In this document: positions 1 to 8,155 of the stretch, one piece after another
Numbering within the stretch: position 1 is the first letter of the stretch
Layout of the letters: each line of letters opens with the position of its first letter
From: Solirubrobacter sp963792915
GTDB taxonomy: Bacteria > Actinomycetota > Thermoleophilia > Solirubrobacterales > Solirubrobacteraceae
Reading direction: 5' to 3'
Length of the DNA: 64,000 nucleotides
NCBI GenBank assembly: GCA_963792915.1
Contig: CAWBYD010000006.1
Coordinates: forward strand, 1 to 64,000
Made by a program: the position numbers and the translations under genes
The notes under the pieces: model-generated
Database searches by the model: none
What the model saw: only the letters and a program-made list of their open reading frames with translations
Told to the model about the DNA's origin: nothing

Positions 1-593
1 CGCGTATTTCAGACGGTCGTCGACGGTCGGCTGCTCGCCATCGCCCCGCGAGCTCCCAAGGCGCCCGAGGACGTGACGCTCGCGGTCGGCGCACCGATGC
101 TCCTGCAGGACGTCCACCGCTCGTTCGCTGAGGCCGAAGAGGCGCTCGCGGCGGCGCGCGCCTTCGGCGTGACCGGCATCGTCGACCTGACCGCCCTCGG
201 GCCGCTGCCGCTCGCGACGGCCGCCGGCGCGCTCGCCGAGCGACTCGAGCGCAGCACTTCCGCGCGCTGGACGAGCTCGCCAGGACCGGCAAGGAGATCG
301 AGCAGACCGCCCTGACCCTGCTCGACCTCGACCAGAGCGTCGACGCGACCGCCGCCAGGTTGCATCTGCACCGCAACACCGTCCGGTATCGCGTCACACG
401 GTTCCGAGACCTCACCGGCCTCGACCTCCGTCGCACCGAGGACCTCGTGATCGCGTGGTGGCTGCTCAAGCGGCGACAGGCGCGGCCGGCGCCCTCGACT
501 GGCCGGAGCTTGGCGGCGGCGAGGCGCGCGAGCGTGGCGCGATGTCGCGCGGCGCGCCCGAGCAGCGCGGCGTCGAGCTGGGCGCGCTTGTAG
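1..593 (+). CDS. PucR-family transcriptional regulator, C-terminal part, frameshifted
   Basis: The 5' end lies outside the window. The last part carries the helix-turn-helix typical of PucR/CdaR regulators (LHRNTVRYRVTRF, about bases 363-401), which in this family binds DNA next to the gene it controls. Residues up to ALAERLER read in one frame (to about base 249). The continuation QHFRALDELARTGKEIEQ (from about base 252) reads in another, which implies one missing base near 250. The tail after WWLLKRR is long and low-complexity, so the true stop may lie before 593. It converges with an acyl-CoA dehydrogenase gene. Family assignment is fairly sure; whether the frameshift is real or a sequencing error cannot be told. 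Confidence 0.6.
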
Positions 594-1471
594 AGCCAGT
601 GGACGTCGGCCTCCCAGGTGAAGCCGATGCCGCCGTGGGCCTGGATCGCGCTCGCGGTCACCTGCCGTCCGCCGTCCGCCGCCGCGGCTGCGGCGAGCGC
701 GGCGGCCTCCGGCAGCCGCTCGGGGTCCGCGTCGGCCGCCCAGGCGGAGTAGTACGCGGTCGAGCGCACGCTCTCGGTGTGCAGGCGCATCTCCGCGCAG
801 CGGTGCGAGACCGCCTGGAACGAACCGACCGGGACGCCGAACTGGTGGCGGTGCTTGACGTGGTCGAGCGTCATGTCGAGCGCCCGCCGGCAGACTCCTA
901 CCAGGCTCGGGAGCGAGTGCCGCTCGCAGGCGGTCGGCCGCGCCCGCGTCGAGCGGCTCGCCTCACCGCTCACCCTCGCAAAGCGGCGCGTCGGATCGAT
1001 CATCGTGAGCGGCTCCGCGCGGGGTGACTCGACAAGCCCTGCCTCCTCGGCGTCGAGCAGCACGACCACCGCCGCGCCGGCGGCGTCGGCCGCCAGCTCG
1101 CGCGTCCCGATCCCCGCCGTGAGCTCGCCGGCCGCCAGCCCGGGCAGCCAGCGCGCGCGCTGCTCGTCGGTGCCGGCGGCCTGGATCGCGGCGGCCGCCG
1201 CGGCGGTCGACAGGAGCGGAGTCGGCGCGCACGCGTAGCCGAGCTCCTCGAGCAGGACGGCCAGCTCGACCGCGCCGAGTCCCTGCCCGCCGTGCACGTC
1301 GGCGATCGCGATGCCGGGCCAGCCAAGCTCGACGAGCTCGGCCCAGAGCTCCTCGTCGTAGCGCCGGCGCTCCGCGGCCTCCCGGACCGTCGCCCACGGG
1401 GCGCGCGCGGCGAGCAGCTCGCGCGCGACGGCCCTGATCTCCTTCTGCTCCGGCGTGAGATCGAAGTCCAT
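466..1471 (-). CDS. Acyl-CoA dehydrogenase family protein (last gene of the catabolic run), frame errors
   Basis: It starts MDFDLTPEQKEIRAVARELL at 1471, only three bases after the stop of the previous dehydrogenase, so the two are translationally coupled. Conserved stretches include GTDEQRARWLPGLAAGE in the middle and, later, RRALDMTLDHVKHRHQFGVP and AIQAHGGIGFTWE, the flavoprotein C-terminal helical domain. Between about 960 and 900 the reading frame appears to shift and shift back. Near the end the frame runs on without a stop across the convergent PucR gene; a TGA in another frame at 466-468 is the likely original stop. Such two-gene acyl-CoA dehydrogenase pairs usually form an alpha2beta2 enzyme acting on steroid or branched acyl-CoA. 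Partnership with the upstream gene is inferred from the coupling. Confidence 0.65.
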
Positions 1472-1474
1472 GGC

Positions 1475-2614
1475 CTACCTCGCCTTCGGGAGGCCGAGCA
1501 CGCGCTCGGCGACGATGTTCTTGAGCACCTCCGTGGTCCCGCCCTCGATCGAGTTGCCGCGGGCGCGCAGCAGCTCGTGGGCCCAGGGGTCGCCGGCCGC
1601 GAGCGCGCGTGGCCCGAGCGTGTCGGCCGCGAGCTGGGTGAGCGCCTGGTTGGCGTCGGACCACATCCACTTCGTCAGCGAGCCCTCGGGCCCGGGCTGC
1701 CCGTACTTCTCGGTTGCGGTCAGGCCCCGGTAGGCGGTGAGCCGCAGGACCTCGGCGCGCAGGTGCAGGTCGCCCAGGCGGTCGGCGACCAGCGGGTCGG
1801 CGAGCAGGCCCTCGTCGCCGGCCTGCTCGAGCAGCCGGTCCAGCAGCTGGCGCAGTCGCACCTGGAGCGAGAGGGCGAGGCCGGCGCGCTCGGACATCAG
1901 CGTCGTGAGCGCCACCTTCCAGCCGTTCCCGGCGCCGCCCAGGACGTTCTCGTGCGGGACGCGGGCGCCCTCGAGGAACAGCTCGTTGAACTCCGGCTCG
2001 CCGGTGATCTGGCGCAGCGGGACGACCTGCACGCCCGGCTGCTCCATGTCCATCAGCATGTACGTGAGGCCCCTGTGCCTGGGCGCGTCGCCGTCGGTGC
2101 GCGCGAGCAGCATGCACCACTTCGAGTACTGGGCGCCCGAGGTCCAGACCTTCTGGCCCGTGACCAGCCAGTCGTCGCCATCCCTGACCGCGCGCGTCTT
2201 GAGGCCCGCGAGGTCCGAGCCGGCATCGGGCTCGGAGAAGCCCTGGCACCAGATCTCCTCGGCGCTCAGGATCGGCGCCAGGAAGCGCTGCTTCTGCTCC
2301 TCGCTCCCCCACGCCATGATCGTCGGGCCCGCGAGCAGCAGGCCGAGGACGTTGGCCGGAAGGGGAGCGCCGGAGCGCGCGAGCTCCTCGAAGAAGATCG
2401 CCGACTCCGTCAGCGTCGCGCCGCGGCCGCCGTACTCGGGCGGCCAGTGCACCGCGGCGTACCCGGCGTCCGCCAGCCGGCGCTGGAAGTCGCGCCGCCA
2501 CGCGAAGCGGGCGTCCTCGTCGCCCTCGGGCTCGTCCCCGGGGTGGTTGTCCTCCAGCCACGTGCGCACTGCGTCGCGGAACGCGAGCTCGCGCTCCGAG
2601 AAGGTCAGGTCCAT
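1475..2614 (-). CDS. Acyl-CoA dehydrogenase
   Basis: A 379-residue FAD flavoenzyme that introduces a double bond into an acyl-CoA thioester. All three domains are present: an N-terminal helical domain (MDLTFSERELAFRDAVRTWL), a central beta domain with the signature CQGFSEPDAGSDLAG, and a C-terminal helical domain ending RGNSIEGGTTEVLKNIVAERV. The start at 2614 is preceded by GGGGAGGA, a strong ribosome site. The gene sits 13 bases after the alpha/beta hydrolase gene and 3 bases before a second dehydrogenase, in a minus-strand run beginning at 4522. The length is normal and no defect is seen. The substrate cannot be read from the sequence. Confidence 0.93.
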   Translation of the reverse strand: MDLTFSERELAFRDAVRTWLEDNHPGDEPEGDEDARFAWRRDFQRRLADAGYAAVHWPPEYGGRGATLTESAIFFEELARSGAPLPANVLGLLLAGPTIMAWGSEEQKQRFLAPILSAEEIWCQGFSEPDAGSDLAGLKTRAVRDGDDWLVTGQKVWTSGAQYSKWCMLLARTDGDAPRHRGLTYMLMDMEQPGVQVVPLRQITGEPEFNELFLEGARVPHENVLGGAGNGWKVALTTLMSERAGLALSLQVRLRQLLDRLLEQAGDEGLLADPLVADRLGDLHLRAEVLRLTAYRGLTATEKYGQPGPEGSLTKWMWSDANQALTQLAADTLGPRALAAGDPWAHELLRARGNSIEGGTTEVLKNIVAERVLGLPKAR

Positions 2615-2627
2615 GGTTCCTCCCCGG

Positions 2628-3512
2628 TCATGCCGCCCGCGCGGCCAGTCGTTCCACACCGTCGGCGAGCGACGGCCACAGCGGCCGCGGCAGCTCGTGT
2701 CCCATGCCTTCGATCACGCGCAGCTCGGCGTCCGGCACGGCGCGACTGGTGGCGATGCCGCCGGACACGTGGATCAGCGGGTCGTGCCGCCCGTGGACGA
2801 CGAGCGCCGGCGCGCGCACGCGCCCGAGCGCCTTCGTGCGGTCCCCGGACGCGGCGATCGCCACCATCTGTCGCGCCGTGCCGACCGGGTTCAGGCCCCG
2901 GTCGAACGTGGCCTCGGCCCGCCGGCGCATGCGCTCGGCGTCGAACGGGAACCCCGGCGAGCCGATCCGCCGCAGCAGTTTCACGGTGCGCTCGACGTAC
3001 TCGGTGCGGTCGCGCGGCGGCGTGCGCAGCAGGAGCCTGGCGACGCTCGGGCCCGCCCATCCCACGGTGCGCCGGCCGGTCGTCGACATGATCGAGACCA
3101 CCGAGCGCACACGCTCCGGGTGCCGGACGGCGAGCGTCTGGGCGATCATCCCGCCCATCGAGACGCCCATGACGTGTGCCGGCGCGACGCCGAGATGGTC
3201 GAGCAGGCCCGCGGCGTCGGCCGCCATGTCGTCGAGCGTGTACGCGGCCGAGCGCGTATCGCCGAGCAGCGACCGCAGCGGCCGCGGTCGCGGACCCCCC
3301 TCGACTGCGCTCGAGCGGCCGCAGTCGCGGTTGTCGTAGCGGATGACCCGGAAGCCGCGACTCGTGAGCTCGCGACAGAGCTCGTCGTCCCACCAGATCA
3401 GGGGACCGCCGAGGCCCATGACGAGCAGCAACGGCGCCCCGCCCGGCTCGCCGAGCGTCTCGTAGCAGATGTCGAGCCCGTTGACGCGGGCGTACGACTC
3501 GCTCGAGGTCAT
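2628..3512 (-). CDS. Alpha/beta hydrolase
   Basis: A 294-residue alpha/beta-fold hydrolase. The nucleophile elbow is GVSMGG, the acid lies in HGRHDPL, and the catalytic histidine is in GMGHELP, so the triad looks complete. The oxyanion-hole region is MGLGGPLIWW. The start MTSSESYARVNG at 3512 lies two bases after the stop of the upstream oxidoreductase; a longer in-frame reading exists but overlaps that gene. Position in the acyl-CoA run suggests an esterase or thioesterase acting on a lipid-derived substrate, but this is inference. No signal peptide is seen, so it is cytoplasmic. Confidence 0.9.
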   Translation of the reverse strand: MTSSESYARVNGLDICYETLGEPGGAPLLLVMGLGGPLIWWDDELCRELTSRGFRVIRYDNRDCGRSSAVEGGPRPRPLRSLLGDTRSAAYTLDDMAADAAGLLDHLGVAPAHVMGVSMGGMIAQTLAVRHPERVRSVVSIMSTTGRRTVGWAGPSVARLLLRTPPRDRTEYVERTVKLLRRIGSPGFPFDAERMRRRAEATFDRGLNPVGTARQMVAIAASGDRTKALGRVRAPALVVHGRHDPLIHVSGGIATSRAVPDAELRVIEGMGHELPRPLWPSLADGVERLAARAA

Positions 3513-3514
3513 GG

Positions 3515-4522
3515 TCAAGGCAGCTGGAGGACGAGCTTGCCGACGTTCTCGCCGCGGAAGAGCATCTGCAGGACGTCGGGGAAGTCGTCGATCGTGCCGG
3601 TCACGACGTGCTCCTTGACCTTGAGTCGCCCGTCCGCGATCCAACCGGCGAGCTCCTTGGTCGCCTCACGATGGCGCGCCGCGTAGTCGAAGACCAGGAA
3701 CCCCTGCATCCGTGCGCGCCTGACCAGCAGCATCATGTAGTTCGACGGGCCCTGCATCGGTGTCGCCTTGTCGTACTGGCTGACCGCGCCGCAGATCACG
3801 ACCCGAGCATGCATGGCGAGGTTCGCCAGCGCCGCGTCAAGGATGTCGCCCCCGACGTTGTCGAAGTAGACGTCGATGCCGTCGGCTGCGTGGCGGCGCA
3901 GCGCCTTCTTGACGTCCTCGTCGCGGTAGTCGATCGCGGCGTCGAACCCGAGCTCGTCGACGAGCATCGCGCACTTGTCCGGCCCGCCGGCGATGCCGAT
4001 GACGCGGCAGCCCTTGAGCTTGGCGATCTGACCCGCGACCGTGCCGACCGCGCCCGCGGCGCCGGAGACCGCGACGGTCTCGCCGGGCTGCAGGGCGCCG
4101 ACGTCCAACAGGCCGAAGTAGGCGGTCAGGCCCGGCATGCCAAGGGCGCCGAGGTAGGTCGAGGCGGGTGCCAGCGACAGGTCGACCTTCACGGCGCCGC
4201 GGCCGTCCGAGACGACGTGCGTCTGGGCGCCGAAGGTGCCGACGACGTGATCTCCGACGGCATAGTCGGGGTGGTTGGATGCCGTGACCTCGACGACGCA
4301 GCCCGCACGCATGACCTCGCCGACGCCGACCGGCGGCAGATACGAGGGCCGGTCGTCGAGCCAGCCTCGCATCGCCGGGTCCAGGGAGATGGCCTTCGTG
4401 CGCCCCGCGAACTGCCCCTCACCCGGCGCGCCCGGCGGCTCCGCGGTGTGCTCCCAGTCGGTCGGCTGAACCGCGCCCGTGGGACGCGAGGCGAGGCGGA
4501 TCTGACGGTTCGTGGCGAGCAC
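3515..4522 (-). CDS. NADP-dependent oxidoreductase, MDR family (prostaglandin/curcumin reductase type)
   Basis: A 335-residue zinc-independent medium-chain reductase. The family N-terminus NRQIRLASRPTGAVQPTDWE and the dinucleotide-binding loop SGAAGAVGTVAGQIAKLKG are both visible. DVYFDNVGG and the ending ENVGKLVLQLP match the leukotriene B4 12-hydroxydehydrogenase / YncB group, which reduces alkenal or enone double bonds with NADPH. It starts with GTG at 4522, with GAAGGAG about seven bases upstream. It is the first gene of the minus-strand run 4522-466. A 20-bp palindrome 58 bases upstream, below the TetR gene, suggests repression by that regulator. Confidence 0.92.
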   Translation of the reverse strand: MLATNRQIRLASRPTGAVQPTDWEHTAEPPGAPGEGQFAGRTKAISLDPAMRGWLDDRPSYLPPVGVGEVMRAGCVVEVTASNHPDYAVGDHVVGTFGAQTHVVSDGRGAVKVDLSLAPASTYLGALGMPGLTAYFGLLDVGALQPGETVAVSGAAGAVGTVAGQIAKLKGCRVIGIAGGPDKCAMLVDELGFDAAIDYRDEDVKKALRRHAADGIDVYFDNVGGDILDAALANLAMHARVVICGAVSQYDKATPMQGPSNYMMLLVRRARMQGFLVFDYAARHREATKELAGWIADGRLKVKEHVVTGTIDDFPDVLQMLFRGENVGKLVLQLP

Positions 4523-4579
4523 GTCGGCTCCTTCGATCTGGTCGAGGTCGGCGGCATACGCCGCCGGAGGCGCCAGATA

Positions 4580-4599
4580 TTAGACGCTGTGTCGTCTAA
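4580..4599. promoter_or_regulatory. Putative TetR operator palindrome
   Basis: TTAGACG and CGTCTAA are perfect 7-base inverted arms around a 6-base spacer. The site lies between the TetR gene and the first gene of the catabolic run, and the surrounding 60 bases are unusually AT-rich for this genome, as a promoter would be. The size fits a TetR dimer site. Binding is inferred. Confidence 0.6.
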
Positions 4600-4622
4600 A
4601 CTCAACACCGCGTTGATTTTCT

Positions 4623-5267
4623 TCAGGCGGCCGGGTCGCGCGGGATCCGCAGCGCGTTGGCCCACAGGCGCGTGAGCGTGGCGACGAGGTCGTCGAGCTC
4701 CCACGCCTCGCCTGCCACATAGGCCGAGTACGCGATGCGCCCGACCATCGCCGACAGCGCGCTCGCGGCCAGGAACGGATCGAGCTCGGGGTCCGCCAGG
4801 CCGCGAGCCTGCAGGTCGCGGATGCCCTCGGCGTTGCGCTCGGCGAATGCCAGGCCACGCCGCCGGCGCAGCTCCCGGACGTCGTCGTCGATGGTGGCGA
4901 CCTCCTCCAGGAGGCGCATCAGCCTGGCGTTGCGCCGGTACGCGAGCAGGTAGGCGCGGTTGGCGGCGCCGATCAGCGCGACCGGGTCGTCGCTGTCGGT
5001 CATCTCGCGCACATGCGGGTGGAGCATCTCCTCCTGGGCCTCGGCGAGGACCGCGGCGAAGGCCTCCTCCTTGTTCGTGAAGTAGGTGTAGAACGAGCCG
5101 GTGGCGAGGCCCGCCTCCGCCGTGATGTCGGTCAGGCGCGCGTTGAGGTAGCCGTCGCGCTCGAACACGGTGCGCGCCGCCCGCACGAGCGCCGCGCGCG
5201 TGCGAGCCCCGCGCGCGGTGCGAGGCGGCTCGCGGACGGACGCGGGAGTGGACTCGGACGGCGCCAT
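4623..5267 (-). CDS. TetR/AcrR-family transcriptional regulator
   Basis: A 214-residue repressor-type protein. The N-terminal helix-turn-helix is LTDITAEAGLATGSFYTYF (about residues 40-58), followed by an all-helical ligand-binding domain with a TetR_C-like pattern. The start MAPSESTPASVRE at 5267 was chosen because the helix-turn-helix then sits at the usual distance from the N-terminus; the open frame continues much further upstream but into an acyl-CoA dehydrogenase. It lies immediately upstream of the oxidoreductase/hydrolase/dehydrogenase run, with a palindrome between them, so it probably represses that run and releases it on binding an acyl-CoA-like ligand. The ligand is unknown. Confidence 0.9.
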   Translation of the reverse strand: MAPSESTPASVREPPRTARGARTRAALVRAARTVFERDGYLNARLTDITAEAGLATGSFYTYFTNKEEAFAAVLAEAQEEMLHPHVREMTDSDDPVALIGAANRAYLLAYRRNARLMRLLEEVATIDDDVRELRRRRGLAFAERNAEGIRDLQARGLADPELDPFLAASALSAMVGRIAYSAYVAGEAWELDDLVATLTRLWANALRIPRDPAA

Positions 5268-5305
5268 CGGGTCCGCCGACGATACATCCGAACCTGGCGT
5301 CAACT

Positions 5306-6556
5306 TCAGCGGGCGGCCGGCTGGGCCGCCGCGCCGTTCGGCGAGCCGGCGTCGGGCTGCCAGCGGCGCAGCTCGCGCAGCGCGATCGTGCGCTTGTGGA
5401 CCTCGTCCGGCCCATCCGCCAGGCGCAGGGTGCGCATGTGGGCCCACATGCTCGCGAGCGGGAAGTCGTCGGACACCCCGCCGCCGCCGTGCACCTGGAT
5501 CGCGCGGTCGAGGATCTTCAGCGCCACCTGGGGCGCGGCAACCTTGATCGCCGCGATCTCCACGCGCGCGTGGCGGTTCCCGGCCGTGTCCATCAGCCAC
5601 GCCGTCTTGAGGGTCAGCAGCCGGATCATCTCCAGCTCGATCCGCGACTCGGCGATCCAGTCCTGGACGTTGGCGTTGTCGGCCACCGGCTTGCCGAAGG
5701 TCGCGCGCGACTGCGCGCGCCTGCACAGCAGCTCCAGCGCACGCTCGGCCATGCCGATCGAACGCATGCAGTGGTTGATGCGACCCGGTCCGAGGCGCGC
5801 CTGGCCGATCAGGAAGCCGTCGCCCTCGCCCGCCAGCAGCGCGGAGGTGGGCACGCGCGCATCTCGAAGCGCACCTCCGCGTGCCCCTCGCGATCCCGGT
5901 AGCCGAACACGGGCAGGTTGCGCACGATCGTCACGCCGGGCGTGTCGATCGGCACCACCAGCATGCTCTGCTGCTTGTGCGCCGGGCCGTCCGGATTCGT
6001 CCTGCCCATCACGATCAGGACCCTGCAGTTGGCGTGGAGCGCGTTGGACGTCCACCGCTTGCGCCCGTTGAGGACGTGCTCGTCGCCGTCGCGCTCGATG
6101 CGCATCTCGATGTTGGTGGCGTCGGACGACGCGACGTCGGGCTCGGTCATCGCGAACGCCGAGCGGATCTCGCCGGCGAGCAGCGGGCGCAGCCAGCGCT
6201 CCTTGTGCTCGTCGGTGCCGAACAGCGTCAGCACCTCCATGTTGCCCGTGTCGGGCGCGCTGCAGTTCATCGCCTCGGGCGCCAGGTGCGCTGCGGCCCA
6301 TGATCTCGGCCAGCGGCGCGTATTCGCCGTTGCTCAGGCCAGGGCCCCACTCAGGATCTGGATGGAAGAGGTTCCACAGCCCGCGGCGCTCGGCCTCCTG
6401 CTTGAGCTCCTCGAGGATCGGTGGATGGAAGTGCGGGTCGCCGGACTCGCCCATCTGCTGCTCGTAGACGGCCTCCGCGGGGTAGATCTGCTCGTCCATG
6501 AACGCCTGGACGCGCTGCTGGTAGTCCTTGCAGCGGTCGGTCAGCTCGAAATCCAT
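5306..6556 (-). CDS. Acyl-CoA dehydrogenase with two compensating frameshifts
   Basis: The N-terminus (MDFELTDRCKDYQQRVQAFM to AEIMGRS) and the C-terminus (GDGFLIGQARLGPGRINHCM through QVHGGGGVSDDFPLASMW) read in one frame. The middle, MNCSAPDTGNMEVLTLFG through GHAEVRFE with FAMTEPDVASSDATN, reads in another. Shifts fall near 6290 and 5850 and cancel out. Assembled, the protein is about 416 residues, the size of the ACAD10/11-like acyl-CoA dehydrogenases. AGGAG precedes the start at 6556. It faces an EthR-like TetR gene across a short promoter region with a palindrome. Whether the gene is broken in the organism or only in the assembly is unclear. Confidence 0.75.
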   Translation of the reverse strand: MDFELTDRCKDYQQRVQAFMDEQIYPAEAVYEQQMGESGDPHFHPPILEELKQEAERRGLWNLFHPDPEWGPGLSNGEYAPLAEIMGRSAPGARGDELQRARHGQHGGADAVRHRRAQGALAAPAARRRDPLGVRDDRARRRVVRRHQHRDAHRARRRRARPQRAQAVDVQRAPRQLQGPDRDGQDESGRPGAQAAEHAGGADRHARRDDRAQPARVRLPGSRGARGGALRDARVPTSALLAGEGDGFLIGQARLGPGRINHCMRSIGMAERALELLCRRAQSRATFGKPVADNANVQDWIAESRIELEMIRLLTLKTAWLMDTAGNRHARVEIAAIKVAAPQVALKILDRAIQVHGGGGVSDDFPLASMWAHMRTLRLADGPDEVHKRTIALRELRRWQPDAGSPNGAAAQPAAR

Positions 6557-6607
6557 GCGGCTTCAGCTCCTGGTCGGCAGCGACGGGGGTGACGCCCACT
6601 ATTGTTT

Positions 6608-6631
6608 GAACTTGAGTTCGGATTCAAGTTC
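6608..6631. promoter_or_regulatory. Putative operator between divergent dehydrogenase and TetR genes
   Basis: GAACTTGA and TCAAGTTC form perfect 8-base inverted arms with an 8-base spacer, 52 bases upstream of the dehydrogenase start and 54 bases upstream of the TetR start. This is the expected position for an autoregulated TetR site controlling both genes. Binding is inferred. Confidence 0.55.
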
Positions 6632-6685
6632 TTGCCGACCCTCGTCTACGATCGCCGGATCGCCGATCCGCCAGACTCCTCCGCC

Positions 6686-7318
6686 ATGCCCGCCCGTCGC
6701 ACCGCCCGCGCCACGCGCCGGCGGACGCCGCGCAAGGGCGACCTGACCGAGCAGGCGATCCTCGACACGGCCGAGCGGCTGCTCGCCGAGCGGCCGCTGT
6801 CGGAGATCGCGATCGACGAGCTCGCCCGCGGCGCCGGCATCTCGCGCCCGTCGTTCTACTTCTACTTCGAGTCGCGCGAGGCGATCCTCCGGACGCTGTC
6901 GGAGCGCATGTCGGAGGAGCTCTATCGCTCGTCGCAGGTGTGGCTGCGCCGTGTCCACGAGTCGCCGGCCGAGGCGATACGCCGAGCGCTCGAGGCCAAC
7001 GTCGCGCTGTGGCGCGAACATGGGCCCGTCCTGCGGGCGACGGTCCAGGCGAGCGAGCGCGACGCCGAGGTGCGCCGCTTCTGGGACGACGTCGCGCGGC
7101 GCTTCGTCGACGCGACGGCCGAGCAGATCGAGCGCGAGCGGGCCGCCGGGCTGGCGCCGCCGACGCCTGCCGCCCGCTCGCTCGCCTCGGTGCTGATCAC
7201 GATGAACCACCAGGCGTTCTACCAGGCGAGTCTGAGCCGGCGCTCGGCCAGGGCGGATCGGGAGCTCGTCGACGTGCTCGCCACCGTCTGGCTGCGCTCG
7301 GTGTACGGCGAGGGGTGA
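6686..7318 (+). CDS. TetR-family regulator, EthR-like
   Basis: A 210-residue regulator. The helix-turn-helix is DELARGAGISRPSFYFYF, followed by ESREAILRTLSERM, the arrangement seen in EthR-type TetR proteins. ATG at 6686 (MPARRTARATRR) gives the usual short basic N-terminus; an in-frame upstream start would add 28 residues covering the palindrome at 6608-6631 and is unlikely. Divergent from the acyl-CoA dehydrogenase at 6556, it probably controls that gene and itself. The ligand domain keeps the tryptophan-rich helices typical of the family. The ligand is unknown. Confidence 0.9.
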   Translation: MPARRTARATRRRTPRKGDLTEQAILDTAERLLAERPLSEIAIDELARGAGISRPSFYFYFESREAILRTLSERMSEELYRSSQVWLRRVHESPAEAIRRALEANVALWREHGPVLRATVQASERDAEVRRFWDDVARRFVDATAEQIERERAAGLAPPTPAARSLASVLITMNHQAFYQASLSRRSARADRELVDVLATVWLRSVYGEG

Positions 7319-7340
7319 GCGCCAACGCGGACCTCGAGGC

Positions 7341-7832
7341 TCATCTCGCCGTGCCCGTGGCCTCGCGGACGATCCGGCGCATCCCGGCCAGCCAGCGCTC
7401 GGGATCGGTGGCCTTGACGGCCATGAACCGGGCGACCTCTTCGTGCGGCAGGATCAGGAAGCGCTCCTCGCGGACGCCCGCCACGATCGCGGCCGCCACG
7501 TCCTGCGGGGAGAGCACGCCGCCGGCCGTCAGCGCCGCCGCTCCCGCCGGCTCCTCCATGGCCAGGTCGAGCATCGGCGTCTGCACGGCCTGCGGGCAGA
7601 CGCACGACACCTTCACGCCGGCGTCGCCGTAGGCGACCGCGAGCCACTCCGCCACCGCCACCGCCGCGCTCTTGGCGGCGCTGTAGGCGAGCGCCGAGAC
7701 CTGGGTGAGCAGCCCCGCGGCCGAGGCGGTGTTGACGAGGTAGCCGTCGCCGCGGGCGACCATGTCGGGCAGCAGCGCGCGCGCCGCCCACACGTTGGGC
7801 CATGACGTTGACCCGTCAGGTGAGGTCCCACT
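7341..7832 (-). pseudogene. Short-chain dehydrogenase, C-terminal part, separated from its N-terminus by an inversion
   Basis: The reading VWAARALLPDMVARGDGY, NTASAAGLLTQVSALAYSAA KS and VSCVCPQAVQTPML is the second half of a Rossmann-fold short-chain dehydrogenase, with the catalytic Ser region and the YxxxK motif (YSAAK). Upstream, with two small frame shifts, one can still read EWDLT, then RVNVMA, the stretch that normally joins the two halves. The matching first half lies next door on the opposite strand at 7834-8146. The two halves together make one full-length enzyme. It converges with the TetR gene. Confidence 0.8.
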
Positions 7833-7833
7833 C

Positions 7834-8146
7834 ATGGAGATCAGCAACCGTCATGTGGTCGTCACCGGCGGCGCCAGCGGAATCGGCCGGGCGCTCGCGC
7901 TGCGCCTCGCGGAGGAGGGAGCGCGCGCGGTCGTGGTCGCCGACCGCGACCTCGCAGGCGCCCGCGCCGTCGCCGAGCGCATCGGCGGGCTCGCCGTGCG
8001 CATCGACGCGGGCCACGAGGACGACATCCGCGCTCTCGTGGCGCAGGCCGGCGAGGCCCACGGGCCGATCGACATCTACGTGTCCAACGCCGGCGTCCCC
8101 GGGCCGCTCGGGGGTCCCGAGGCGCCCGACGTGGCCGATAGAGTAG
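7834..8146 (+). pseudogene. Short-chain dehydrogenase, N-terminal part, inverted
   Basis: It begins MEISNRHVVVTGGASGIGRA, with the TGxxxGIG cofactor motif, and continues through DRDLAGARAVAERIGGL to YVSNAGVPGPLGGPEAPDVA, then loses similarity at about 8143. The NAG motif is intact. The rest of the enzyme is on the minus strand at 7341-7832. The segment 7834-8142, from the start codon to codon ~105, is therefore inverted relative to the gene body. The only repeat seen at the two junctions is ACTC/GAGT (7829-7832 and 8143-8146), so a site-specific invertase is not supported. Confidence 0.8.
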
Positions 8147-8155
8147 TAGTCGAAT

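Noticed and set aside
963..2561. A 532-codon open frame on the minus strand overlapping two acyl-CoA dehydrogenase genes
   Set aside because: It is the alternate frame of the dehydrogenases; its product is arginine/alanine-rich with no family features.
7829..8146. A site-specific invertible promoter or phase-variable switch
   Set aside because: Only 4-base inverted repeats flank the segment and no invertase gene is nearby; kept as an inversion of unknown origin.
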